From DATJPD01 sp035506575 (GTDB lineage Bacteria; Pseudomonadota; Alphaproteobacteria; CACIAM-22H2), in the NCBI GenBank assembly GCA_035506575.1, contig DATJPD010000114.1, positions 1 through 64,000 on the forward strand: DNA of 64,000 nt, in the 5' to 3' direction. The position numbers were made by a program, and so were the translations under genes. Numbering within the stretch: the stretch's first letter is position 1; each line of letters opens with the position of its first letter. Shown in pieces: positions 1 through 8,375 of the stretch. The notes beneath the pieces were generated by a model. That model had not been told where the DNA came from. It did not search any database and was given only the letters and a program-made list of their open reading frames with translations.

Positions 1-1
1 C

Positions 2-409
2 GGCAACCAGCGCTCGGTGAAGTCGCGCAACGCCGGGGTCGTCGAGGCCGACTACAAGGACCTGCTGAATTTCGAGAAGTCGACGCGCTACAACGACCGC
101 CAGAAGGCAGCGCTCGCCTACGCCGAGTGCATCACCTGGGATCTTGCGGCCGAGGACGCGCTGTGGGATCGGCTGCACAAGCATTTCAGCGAGGCGGAGC
201 TGGTCGAGCTCGGGTACTTCATCGCCCTGACCATGGGCCAGCAGCGCTGGCTGCGCACGTTGAACATCGAGCATCACCAGATCCTCGCGGGAACGGATGC
301 CTCGATGGCGCCCGGTTTCGAGACCATGGAGGACCTGAAAAAGAGCAAGTCCTCGCCTGATTATTGGGCCAAGAAGAGTGCCGCGGCGAAGTCTTCGGCG
401 GCGGAATGA
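2..409 (+). CDS. Carboxymuconolactone decarboxylase (CMD/AhpD-like) family protein, C-terminal part
   Basis: The reading frame is open from the first bases, so the 5' end lies outside the window. The visible 135 residues are helical and end in a Lys/Ser/Ala-rich tail. Segments such as YNDRQKAALAYAECIT and ELVELGYFIALTMGQQRW resemble the repeated helices of the CMD/AhpD fold. The CxxC redox motif of the family, if present, would lie upstream. A GTG at 17 could start a short version, but the coding signal continues upstream of it. Its stop overlaps the start of the ABC ATPase gene (ATGA), so the two are probably cotranscribed. The substrate is unknown. Confidence 0.7.
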   Translation, partial: GNQRSVKSRNAGVVEADYKDLLNFEKSTRYNDRQKAALAYAECITWDLAAEDALWDRLHKHFSEAELVELGYFIALTMGQQRWLRTLNIEHHQILAGTDASMAPGFETMEDLKKSKSSPDYWAKKSAAAKSSAAE

Positions 410-1266
410 CGTCGCTCACGAGTGCCATGCGGGCCTCCGCCCACGAGGTGGCGAATACGTCTCTCATGAGCGATCAGGGGCGAAGCTCGGCGCGCATCCG
501 CGCCACCGGCATCGGCAAGCGCTACGGCGACTTCACCGTCTTCCAGAACGTCAGCTTCGATGTCGGCGAGCGCGAGGTCGTGGCGCTCGTCGGCCCTTCG
601 GGCTGCGGCAAGACGACCTTGCTGCGCTGCATCGACGGCCTGCTGCCGCTCTCCGACGGCGAGATCACGGTCGAAGGCCGGCGCGTCACCGAACCGCTGC
701 CGGGCATCGCGATGGTGTTCCAGCATTTCGGGCTGTTCCCGTGGAAGACCGTCTTCGACAACGTGGCCTACGGGCTGCGGCTCGCGGGGGCCTCGCGCAC
801 CGAGATCGCCGACAAGGTGCCGTACTTCATCAACATGGTCGGCCTGAAGGGCTTCGAGAGCGTCTACCCCTATCAGATGTCCGGCGGGATGCAGCAGCGC
901 TGCGGGCTCGCACGCGCTCTCGCCGTCGAGCCCAAGGTGCTGTTGATGGACGAGCCGTTCGCCGCGGTCGACGCGCAGACCCGCGAGATCCTGCAGTTCG
1001 AATTGCTGCGCATTTGGGACATGCGGCCGACCAGCATGCTGTTCGTCACGCACTCGATCGAGGAAGCGGTGCTGCTCGGGGACCGCGTGATGGTGCTGAA
1101 GGGCCGGCCGAGCCGCATCCATGAAGAGATCGCGATCGATTTGCCGCGGCCGCGCTCGCGCGCGACCCTGCAGCTACAGCGCTTCGCCGAGCTCCGCGAG
1201 CGCGTGTGGGCGACCTTGATGACCGAAGCCAAGAAGGCCGAGTTCGACATCGGCCCCCAAGCATAA
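406..1266 (+). CDS. NitT/TauT-family ABC transporter ATP-binding protein
   Basis: This is the cytoplasmic ATPase of an importer of the nitrate/sulfonate/taurine (SsuB/TauB-like) class. With the ATG at 406 it has 286 residues: Walker A GPSGCGKTT near 63-71, Q-loop Gln near 106, signature SGGMQQR near 159-165, Walker B LLMDEP near 179-184, and a switch His in FVTHS. The start overlaps the upstream stop (ATGA). An ATG at 466 would remove 20 poorly conserved residues and is an alternative. Binding protein and two permeases follow in the same direction. The substrate cannot be read from the ATPase. Confidence 0.9.
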   Translation: MTSLTSAMRASAHEVANTSLMSDQGRSSARIRATGIGKRYGDFTVFQNVSFDVGEREVVALVGPSGCGKTTLLRCIDGLLPLSDGEITVEGRRVTEPLPGIAMVFQHFGLFPWKTVFDNVAYGLRLAGASRTEIADKVPYFINMVGLKGFESVYPYQMSGGMQQRCGLARALAVEPKVLLMDEPFAAVDAQTREILQFELLRIWDMRPTSMLFVTHSIEEAVLLGDRVMVLKGRPSRIHEEIAIDLPRPRSRATLQLQRFAELRERVWATLMTEAKKAEFDIGPQA

Positions 1267-1315
1267 AAAACCGACGACGATTGAACCAAGTCAGGGCGAG
1301 GGAGGAACAGAACAC

Positions 1316-2320
1316 ATGACGCTTCGTCAATCCATCATCGCGGCCGCCGTAGCTGCCGCGACGTTTGCCGCCCCGGCCTACGCCGAGGCGCCGAAGATCA
1401 CGCTGGCCCCGCCCGGCGTGCCGCCGATCTTCATCTCGATCATTACGTTCGTGGCGCGCGACGCGGGCTTCTTCAAGAAATACGGGGCCAATGTCGAGCT
1501 ACGGCAGTTCGACAACGGCACGGCGGCCGGGCGCGCGGTGGTCGCGGGCGACCTCGATGCCTCGATGTCGGCGACGGCACTTCTGATCAGCCAGATCGCC
1601 AACGCGAACGTGCCCATCGTCGGGATCTACGGCTTTCCCAAGCCCGACTTCCAGCTCGGCACGACCGATACGGCCAAGGCGACCTGCGAGGACGTGAAAG
1701 GCCAGCAGGTGGGCGTCGACACCCCCGGCGGGGCGCGCGTGATCGCGCTGAAGGCGATCCTCGGCGGCGGCTGTCACATGACCCTCAACGACGTGCAGCA
1801 GATTCCGCTCGGATCGAACTCCGCCGCCGCCATGATCGCCGGCCAGATCAAGTATGCGGTCCTGCATCTCGACGACGTTCCGGACATCGAGAGCCGGGGC
1901 AAAAAGGTCGCGATCATCAAGACGGAGCTCGAGGCGAGCCCGAACGCGCACAACCTGATGATCGTGGTGCGCAAGGACAAGCTGGCCGAGAAGCGCGACG
2001 GCTTCGTGCGCATGCTGGCGGGCCTGATCGGTGCCGCGCACTACATGGCGGATCCGAAAAATCTCGAGGCGGTGGCGAAGATCGCCGAGGTCACCGGGCG
2101 CAGCCACGACATCGCCAAGGGGGCGGTGCAGGGCTACGTCAAGTTCGGCCTGTGGGCGCAGACCGACGACGGCATGAACCCGGAGCAGCTCGCCAACTTC
2201 ATCAAGATCCAGCAGGGTGCGGGCAGCATCCTCCCCGGGAAGACCGCGCCGACGGCCGAGCAGCTGATCGATGCGTCTGTCTGGCGGGACGCCAACGCGC
2301 TCGTCGAGAAAACGAAATAG
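1316..2320 (+). CDS. ABC transporter substrate-binding protein (NMT1/SsuA-like)
   Basis: This is a periplasmic binding protein of the NMT1/TauA fold, 334 residues. It has a signal peptide of about 23 residues ending AYA before EAPKIT. The start of the mature part, with a hydrophobic strand and then RDAGFFKKYGANVEL, is the classic opening of this family. A GGAGG-type ribosome site (gggaggaac) precedes the ATG. It sits between the ATPase and the permeases, giving a complete importer. Two Cys residues in the mature region (ATCEDV and GGGCHM) could form a disulfide. The ligand is unknown; sulfonates, pyrimidine precursors or aromatic acids are typical for this class. Confidence 0.88.
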   Translation: MTLRQSIIAAAVAAATFAAPAYAEAPKITLAPPGVPPIFISIITFVARDAGFFKKYGANVELRQFDNGTAAGRAVVAGDLDASMSATALLISQIANANVPIVGIYGFPKPDFQLGTTDTAKATCEDVKGQQVGVDTPGGARVIALKAILGGGCHMTLNDVQQIPLGSNSAAAMIAGQIKYAVLHLDDVPDIESRGKKVAIIKTELEASPNAHNLMIVVRKDKLAEKRDGFVRMLAGLIGAAHYMADPKNLEAVAKIAEVTGRSHDIAKGAVQGYVKFGLWAQTDDGMNPEQLANFIKIQQGAGSILPGKTAPTAEQLIDASVWRDANALVEKTK

Positions 2321-2332
2321 GCGAAGACCTCG

Positions 2333-3085
2333 ATGAGGATGGACGCCCTCAAGCGGCACGGGCCGTTCCTGCTGAGCCTGTTCGGCGGTCTGGTCCTGTG
2401 GGAGATCGTCGGCCGGAACACGAGCGCCGCCTTCATGGCGCCGCTCTCCGGCACGATCTCCCGCCTCATCGAGCTCGCAGGGGCGGGGGAGCTCTGGGGG
2501 GAGCTCGGCAGCTCGCTCTCCCTGTTCGTCACCGGGTTCGTTGCCGCCGTGATCGTCGGGCTGCCGGTCGGGCTGCTGTTCGCGCGCGTGCGCGTGCTGC
2601 GCGAGGCGCTCGACGTCTACATCATGATCCTCTACGCAACGCCCATGGTGGCGCTGATCCCGTTCATCCTGTCCTTGATGGGATTCGGGTTCGCGCCAAA
2701 GGCCCTGGTTGTCTTCTTGTTCGCGGTCTTCCCGATCCTCTACAACACGGTCGAAGGCGCGCGCAGCATCAAGCCCGAGCTGATCGAGGTTGCGCGCTCT
2801 TACCGCTCGAGCGAATGGGCGCTGTGGCGCGAGGTCATGCTGCCCTACACCTTGCCCTACACCATGACGGGCGTCCGGCAGGCGATCGGGCGCGCGCTGG
2901 TCGGGATGGTGGCGGCCGAGTTCTTCCTCAGCGCATCGGGGCTGGGCGGCATGATCATGACCGCCTCGCAGAATTTCGATACGGCGGGCGTGTTCGCCGC
3001 CACTCTGATCATCGGGCTGCTCGGCGTCGGGCTGATGCGGGTCGGCAGCATGCTCGAGCAGCACTTCGCGCGGTGGCGCGGATGA
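2333..3085 (+). CDS. ABC transporter permease (SsuC/TauC-like), first of two
   Basis: This is an inner-membrane permease of the BPD_transp_1 family, 250 residues with about six hydrophobic segments. The cytoplasmic EAA-type loop reads EVARSYRSSEWALWREVMLP, the surface that docks with the ATPase. It lies 12 bases after the binding protein gene and overlaps the next permease by ATGA. NitT/TauT systems usually have one permease gene used as a homodimer; two different adjacent permeases suggest a heterodimer. Confidence 0.88.
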   Translation: MRMDALKRHGPFLLSLFGGLVLWEIVGRNTSAAFMAPLSGTISRLIELAGAGELWGELGSSLSLFVTGFVAAVIVGLPVGLLFARVRVLREALDVYIMILYATPMVALIPFILSLMGFGFAPKALVVFLFAVFPILYNTVEGARSIKPELIEVARSYRSSEWALWREVMLPYTLPYTMTGVRQAIGRALVGMVAAEFFLSASGLGGMIMTASQNFDTAGVFAATLIIGLLGVGLMRVGSMLEQHFARWRG

Positions 3086-3888
3086 CCACCGTCGGTGCCG
3101 CCCTTCCTGCGGTCCAGGCCAAGGCGCGTACGCGCGGCACGGCATTGCCGCGCGCGGTCGCCGGGGTCGCCATCCTGCTGGTGTGGCAGGTCACCGTGCG
3201 CGCCTTCGCACCCGATTTCGTGGCCACGCCGACGGGCATCGTCGAGGCCATTCCGGCCGTCGTCAGCAGTGCGGCGTTCCTCGAGGCGATTGGGATCACG
3301 CTCGCTGCCACGGCCGAGGGATTGGTCATCGCCCTCGTACTCGGCACGGCCCTTGGCCTCCTGATGGGGCGCAACGCCGTCGCCGATCGCGCGTTGCGGC
3401 TGTGGATCAACAGCTTCAACGCGATGCCGATGATCCTCATCCTGCCGCTCGTGTCGCTGTGGTTCGGCTATTCGAGCCTGGCACGCCTGGCGACGATCGT
3501 GTTCGCCGCGATCTTCGCGGTCATCATCAACGCAGCCGAGGGCGCGCAGTCGGTGCCGCGCGAATATCTCGAGGTCGGACGCTCGTTCCGGTCCTCGGCG
3601 TTGCGGGGGCTGTTCGAGATCGTGCTGCCCGCCTCGATGCCGTATCTGCTGTCGGGCCTACGGCTGGCGGCCGGCCGCGCGATCATCGGTGCCGTGGTCG
3701 CGGAGTTCTTCACGGCCATTCCCGGCATCGGCTACTTCATCCTCTACAACTCGCGCACGTTCCACCACAACGAGGCGTTCGTCGCCGTCATCTTCCTGGC
3801 CGGGTTCGGCGTCGGCTTCGATGCCCTGGTGAACTGGGCGACCCGCCGGTATCTGCCGTGGTACCGGCGCGACGAGCAGACCGAATAA
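3082..3888 (+). CDS. ABC transporter permease (SsuC/TauC-like), second of two
   Basis: This is a 268-residue permease of the same family as its neighbour, with its own EAA loop (EVGRSFRSSALRGLFEIVLP). The ATG at 3082 overlaps the stop of the preceding permease, so translation is probably coupled. The first 20 or so residues are polar and Ala/Arg-rich before the first membrane helix (AVAGVAILLVWQVTV). It is clearly diverged from the first permease, consistent with a heterodimeric channel. It is the last gene of the transporter operon; the next gene starts 20 bases later with its own ribosome site. Confidence 0.88.
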   Translation: MTTVGAALPAVQAKARTRGTALPRAVAGVAILLVWQVTVRAFAPDFVATPTGIVEAIPAVVSSAAFLEAIGITLAATAEGLVIALVLGTALGLLMGRNAVADRALRLWINSFNAMPMILILPLVSLWFGYSSLARLATIVFAAIFAVIINAAEGAQSVPREYLEVGRSFRSSALRGLFEIVLPASMPYLLSGLRLAAGRAIIGAVVAEFFTAIPGIGYFILYNSRTFHHNEAFVAVIFLAGFGVGFDALVNWATRRYLPWYRRDEQTE

Positions 3889-3908
3889 CCAGAACTCTAG
3901 GGGGAAAC

Positions 3909-5342
3909 ATGTTCCGTCCTGCCGCCTTCGCATTGGCCGCGCTCCTCTTGCTCGCCGTCTCCCCTGCTTCAGCCGCCGATGCCAAGGCGCAGGCACACAA
4001 CATGGCGCTGGCCGGCTACAACGACCTGCAAGGGCGCAGCGCGTATCAGCCCGTCGTGCACGAGCAGTTCGGCCGCTGGATCGCCTATATCGGCCATCAC
4101 GGAGGCACCGATGCCGTCGCCAAGCCGATGAACCCGCTGACCGGCAAGGCCGAGGACAACGGCACGTCGATCGTCGACGTGACCGACCCGCACCACCCGA
4201 AATATCTCGCCCATATCCCGGGCGAGCCGGGCCTCTACGAGGCGGGCGGGGCGCAGATGGTGCGCGTGTGCGACGGCAAGACCTTGCCCAAGGGCGATCC
4301 CAGCAAGGTCTATCTGCTGCGCCCCTTCGGCAACCAGGCGCATGAGATCTGGGACACGACCGACCCCGCGCACCCGACGCTCGTTACGCGCGTCGTCGAG
4401 GGCCTCAAGGGCACGCACAAGAGCTTCTGGGAGTGCGACACCGGCATCGCCTACCTCGTGTCGGGCGTGCCCGGGTGGCGCGTACCGCGCATGACCCAGA
4501 TCTACGACCTGAGCGATCCGGCGCATCCGGTGTTCATCCGCAATTTCGGTCTTCCCGGCCAGGAGCCCGGCGCCACGGGCCCGACGCCCATCATGCTGCA
4601 TGGCATGATCTCGATGCCGCAGTCCAATCGCGTCTATTTCGGTTACGGCACGAACTCCGACGGCATCATGCAGATCGTCGACCGTCAGAAGCTGCTCACC
4701 GGTCCCAAGGAACCGACCGACGAGAACCTCCGCTATCCGGAGGTCAGCCGCTGGACGATGTCGGCCTTCAACGGCGCGCACACGGCGTTTCCGATGCTGA
4801 ACGTGCCGGTGACGAATTTCAAAGACGACAAGATCGGCCGCACGCGCAACTTCGTCGTGGTCACCGACGAGCAGATCCAGAACGAGTGCCAGGAGCCGCG
4901 CCAGATGGCGTGGTTCGTCGACGTGACGGTGGAGAAGACGCCGGTGTCCGTGGCGACGTTCCAGGTGCCGGAGCAGCCGGGCGATTTCTGCCACAAGGGC
5001 GGGCGCTTCGGCACGCACTCCTCGAACGAGAACACGACCCCGATCTACTACGGCCGCGAGATGTTCTTCGCCTATTTCAATGCCGGCGTGCGGGCGGTCG
5101 ACGTGCGCGATCCGTTCCATCCGCGCGAGGTCGGCTACTACATCCCGACGACGACGAAAAACACCGACAAGCGCTGCGCCAAGCTCGAGGGCGGCCGGCA
5201 GCATTGCGCGGTCGCGATCCAGACCAACAACGTCGACGTCGACGACCGCGGCTACATCTACATCGTCGACCGCGCCAACACCGGGATGCACATCCTCGAG
5301 GTCACCGGCGAGGCCCGCAAGATCGCGAACTTCGCGAAATAG
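3909..5342 (+). CDS. Secreted LVIVD-repeat (beta-propeller-like) protein
   Basis: This 477-residue protein has a clear signal peptide (ALAALLLLAVSPASAADA, cleavage after ASA). At least four repeats share a D-x-x-DP-x-HP core: IVDVTDPHHPKYLAHI, IWDTTDPAHPTLVTRV, IYDLSDPAHPVFIRNF and AVDVRDPFHPREVGYY. That is the pattern of LVIVD repeats, which build extracellular beta-propellers. The protein holds several Cys residues. A strong Shine-Dalgarno (aggggga) precedes the ATG. It converges on an SCO1-like gene 14 bases away. No enzymatic residue set is recognisable; a binding or scaffolding role outside the cytoplasm is the safest reading. Confidence 0.75.
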   Translation: MFRPAAFALAALLLLAVSPASAADAKAQAHNMALAGYNDLQGRSAYQPVVHEQFGRWIAYIGHHGGTDAVAKPMNPLTGKAEDNGTSIVDVTDPHHPKYLAHIPGEPGLYEAGGAQMVRVCDGKTLPKGDPSKVYLLRPFGNQAHEIWDTTDPAHPTLVTRVVEGLKGTHKSFWECDTGIAYLVSGVPGWRVPRMTQIYDLSDPAHPVFIRNFGLPGQEPGATGPTPIMLHGMISMPQSNRVYFGYGTNSDGIMQIVDRQKLLTGPKEPTDENLRYPEVSRWTMSAFNGAHTAFPMLNVPVTNFKDDKIGRTRNFVVVTDEQIQNECQEPRQMAWFVDVTVEKTPVSVATFQVPEQPGDFCHKGGRFGTHSSNENTTPIYYGREMFFAYFNAGVRAVDVRDPFHPREVGYYIPTTTKNTDKRCAKLEGGRQHCAVAIQTNNVDVDDRGYIYIVDRANTGMHILEVTGEARKIANFAK

Positions 5343-5356
5343 CTGGTCGCGACAGC

Positions 5357-5965
5357 TTACTTGTACGCGGCCGCGTTGTTCACGTTGTCGAGCGACGCGC
5401 CGGTCGAGGAGACGGCCGTCAGGAGCTTGGCGGCGATCTGATAGGGCTCGGCCATGCTGAAGGTCTCGGCATGGTGGCCGCTCGGATCGATCAGGGACAA
5501 GGTGGCGCTGTGGTCGATGACGTAGTCGTCGCTCCCGAGCAGGATCTTCTCGTATTTGACGCCGAGCGCGTTCGCGGCGGCCGCGATCTGCTCGGGACTG
5601 CCGCCGAGGCCGATCAGGCGCTTGTCGTACTCGGCCGCGAAGCTGCGCAGGATGGGCCCGTGATCGCGCGCCGGATCGACGGTGATGAAGAGGGGCTGCA
5701 CGTGCTCGGCGGCCGGGCCGATCTGGTCCAGCGCCTCGGCCATGGCGCTCAGGCTGGTCGGGCACCAGTCGGCGCAGTGCGTGTAGCCGAAATAGACCAG
5801 AAGCCACCGGCCGGCAAAGGACGCCGTGCTCACCGTCTTGCCGTCCGCATCGACCAGGGTGAGGGGGCCTGCGAGCGTGATCGGCAATGGCTCGGCCGCC
5901 GCCGCGTTCGCAAACAGAACTGCGAGCGCGAGCAACATGTATCGTGCTTGGCGGAGCATGGTCAT
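5357..5965 (-). CDS. SCO1/SenC family copper-binding thioredoxin-fold protein
   Basis: This 202-residue periplasmic protein of the SCO family has a signal peptide ending AAAA before EPLP. The copper site is intact: CADWC (Cys64 and Cys68) and a distal His152 in VIDHSATL. It has the thioredoxin-like WLLVYFGYTHC strand and the SCO-typical FITVDPARD. SCO proteins deliver copper to the CuA centre of cytochrome oxidase or act as thiol reductases. The ATG at 5965 overlaps the stop of the upstream Bug gene (ATGA), so the two are cotranscribed, an unusual partnership for a SCO gene. No cytochrome oxidase gene is nearby. Confidence 0.9.
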   Translation of the reverse strand: MTMLRQARYMLLALAVLFANAAAAEPLPITLAGPLTLVDADGKTVSTASFAGRWLLVYFGYTHCADWCPTSLSAMAEALDQIGPAAEHVQPLFITVDPARDHGPILRSFAAEYDKRLIGLGGSPEQIAAAANALGVKYEKILLGSDDYVIDHSATLSLIDPSGHHAETFSMAEPYQIAAKLLTAVSSTGASLDNVNNAAAYK

Positions 5966-6921
5966 TCGAGCGTGATCTGAACCTTCCGGCCGAGGGCGCG
6001 CCACTGCGCGATCTCGCGGGTGATGCGCTCGCCGAATTCTGCGGGCGTGCTGCCGACCACGTCAATGCCGTCGCGCCGGCAGCGCTCGACCATATCCGGG
6101 GTCTGCATGGCGCGCCGGCTTGCCGCCGCGAGCTGCTCGACGACCGGCTTGGGCGTGGCCGCCGGCGCCATCAGGCCGAGCCACAGGATGCCCTCGTATC
6201 CGGGCAAGCCCATCTCCGCGACGGTCGGGACCTCGGGCATGAGCGGGCTGCGCGCGTGCGCCGCATAGGCCAGCGCCCGCAGCTTGCCGTCGGCGACCAG
6301 CTGGGCCGAGGTTGCGATGGTGTCGAGCTTCAGTTGCACGTGCCCACCCAGGAGATCGGCCATGGCGGGTGCCGCCCCTCGATAGGGGACGTGCAGCACC
6401 TGCACGCCCGCTTGCTGCAGCAGCAACTCCATCGTCACGTGCGGCAAGGTGCCGTTGCCGGCCGACGCATAGGTCAACTGGCCGGGATGCTGCTTGGCAT
6501 AGGCGACGAACCCCTTGAAGGAATCGAACGGTGCCTGTGGCGAGCTGACCAGAAGCTCGGGGATCTCGGCGACGATCGAGACGGGTGCCAGGTCCTTCTC
6601 GGTGTCGTAGGGCAGCGTGGCGCGAAGTGCGGCGTTGATCGTGTGGCTGGGCGTGGTCAGGAGCAGCGTGTACCCGTCGGCCGTCGCCTTCGCGGTCGCA
6701 TCCGTCGCCAGGATGCCGCCCGCACCCGGCTTGTTCTCGACCACGATCGTGCCCGGAAGGTCATGGGTGAGCTGGCTCGCCAGCAGGCGGGCCACGAGAT
6801 CGACCGCCCCACCGGCCGGGAAGGGCACCAGAAGGTGGATCGGCCGGGTGGGATATTCGGCGCAAGCCGGCTGAGCCAGGGCCAGGAGGGCGTACGCGGC
6901 GATGACGGCACGGAGCAGCAT
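5962..6921 (-). CDS. Bug/TctC-type tripartite tricarboxylate transporter receptor
   Basis: This is a periplasmic binding protein of the Bug family, 319 residues. The signal peptide ends ACA before EYPTRPI. Family hallmarks are IHLLVPFPAGGAVDLVAR near the N-terminus, VVENKPGAGG, LTYASAGNGT and VPYRGAAPAM. Bug proteins bind carboxylates or aromatic acids and normally work with TctA/TctB membrane subunits, none of which is in the window, so it is an orphan receptor. It is the first gene of a two-gene unit with the SCO-like gene. The 134-base gap upstream separates it from the divergent M24 gene. Confidence 0.9.
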   Translation of the reverse strand: MLLRAVIAAYALLALAQPACAEYPTRPIHLLVPFPAGGAVDLVARLLASQLTHDLPGTIVVENKPGAGGILATDATAKATADGYTLLLTTPSHTINAALRATLPYDTEKDLAPVSIVAEIPELLVSSPQAPFDSFKGFVAYAKQHPGQLTYASAGNGTLPHVTMELLLQQAGVQVLHVPYRGAAPAMADLLGGHVQLKLDTIATSAQLVADGKLRALAYAAHARSPLMPEVPTVAEMGLPGYEGILWLGLMAPAATPKPVVEQLAAASRRAMQTPDMVERCRRDGIDVVGSTPAEFGERITREIAQWRALGRKVQITLE

Positions 6922-7055
6922 CGTGATGATGTTCGCACGCGGGGTGGCGGCCCTTCAATCCGTGGGCAGCGAATTGCTTTGGCCCGGCAATGTTTGTAGC
7001 GTGGGCGCCCAAACGGACACACCGCCCCCAACGAACACTTCGGCGAGGACGCGCC

Positions 7056-8360
7056 ATGGCCAAGAGCAAGCATCCCGAACCCAAGATCGTGAAGCCGGAG
7101 GACGTCGATCCGCACCATGACTGGACCCGGCCGCTGATGGCGCTCGGCTCCATGTCGGTCGATTTCGAGGAGCGGGTCGACTTCCGCCGGCTGCACAAAT
7201 ACCGGCTCGGGCGCACCCGCCAGGCGTTGGCGAGGTCCGGCCTCGGCGCCATCCTCACCTTCGACCAGCACAACATCCGCTACATCTCCTCGACCGTCAT
7301 CGGCGAGTGGGCGCGCGACAAGCTGACTCGCTATTGCCTGCTCACCGGCCCGGGCGAGCCGTATGTGTGGGATTTCGGCTCGGCGGCCAAGCACCACCGC
7401 CTCTACGCGCCCTGGCTCGAGGACGACCATTGCCGCGCCGGCCTGCTCGGCTTGCGCGGTGCCATCCACCCCAAGGCGGGGCTGTTCCGGCGCGCGGCCG
7501 AGGAGATCAAGGCCGTGCTCGAAGAGGAGGGCGTGGCCGACATGCCGCTCGGCGTCGACGTCGTCGAGCCGCCGATGCTGTTCGAGCTGCAGCGGCTCGG
7601 CATCGAGGTTCGCGACGGCCAGCAGGTGATGCTGGACGCACGCGAGATCAAAAGCCGCGACGAGCTGATGCTGCTCAACATGTCGGCCGCGATGGTCGAC
7701 GGGACGTATCAGAAGATCTCCGAGGCGCTCAAGCCGGGCGTCCGCGAAAGCGAGATCGTGGCGCTGGCCAACCACGACCTCTACTCGCGCGGCTCGGACT
7801 GCGTGGAGGCGATCAACGCGATCTCCGGCGAGCGCTGCTCGCCGCACCCGCACAACTTCACCGATCGGCTGATCCGACCCGGCGACCAGGCGTTCTTCGA
7901 CATCATCCAGTCCTACATGGGCTACCGGACCTGTTACTACCGGACGTTCAATGTCGGCCGCGCGACCGAGGCGCAGAAGGACGCGTACAAGCGGGCGCGC
8001 GAGTGGATCGACATCGCGATCGACATGATCAAGCCGGGCGTGCGCTCGGACCAGGTCGCGGCCGCGTGGCCCACCGCCGACAAGATCGGCTTCACCAGCG
8101 AGATGGAGGCGTTCGGCCTCGAGTTCGGGCACGGCCTGGGCCTAGGCCTGCACGAGCGGCCGATCATCAGCCGCCTCAACTCGATCGACGACCCGATGGA
8201 GATCAAGGCGGGCATGGTGTTCGCACTCGAGACCTATTGCCCGGCCGGGGATGGCATCTCGGCGGCACGCATCGAAGAGGAGATCGTCGTCACCGACAAG
8301 GGCTGCAAGGTGATCACGCTCTACCCGGCCGAGAACCTGCCGATCGCCAACCAATATTAG
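7056..8360 (+). CDS. M24 family (creatinase/prolidase-like) hydrolase with altered metal site
   Basis: This 434-residue protein has an N-terminal creatinase-like domain (about 40-195) and a C-terminal pita-bread M24 domain. Of the five canonical metal ligands, Asp282 (FFDII), His359 (FGHGLGLGLHE), Glu392 (FALETY) and Glu407 (RIEEEI) are visible. The second Asp, expected 11 residues after Asp282, is Cys293 (YRTCYYRTF). The site is therefore either differently metallated or metal-free, as in creatinase. The ATG at 7056 was chosen because conservation begins after it. An SDR gene follows 15 bases later. Likely substrates are small amidino or amide compounds rather than X-Pro peptides, but this is inference. 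Confidence 0.8.
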   Translation: MAKSKHPEPKIVKPEDVDPHHDWTRPLMALGSMSVDFEERVDFRRLHKYRLGRTRQALARSGLGAILTFDQHNIRYISSTVIGEWARDKLTRYCLLTGPGEPYVWDFGSAAKHHRLYAPWLEDDHCRAGLLGLRGAIHPKAGLFRRAAEEIKAVLEEEGVADMPLGVDVVEPPMLFELQRLGIEVRDGQQVMLDAREIKSRDELMLLNMSAAMVDGTYQKISEALKPGVRESEIVALANHDLYSRGSDCVEAINAISGERCSPHPHNFTDRLIRPGDQAFFDIIQSYMGYRTCYYRTFNVGRATEAQKDAYKRAREWIDIAIDMIKPGVRSDQVAAAWPTADKIGFTSEMEAFGLEFGHGLGLGLHERPIISRLNSIDDPMEIKAGMVFALETYCPAGDGISAARIEEEIVVTDKGCKVITLYPAENLPIANQY

Positions 8361-8375
8361 GCGCGGCCCCCCCGC

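Noticed and set aside
1499..3145. A 548-codon minus-strand open frame over the NitT/TauT transporter genes.
   Set aside because: Its translation is rich in His/Arg/Asp with no recognisable domain and lies entirely opposite well-supported plus-strand genes.
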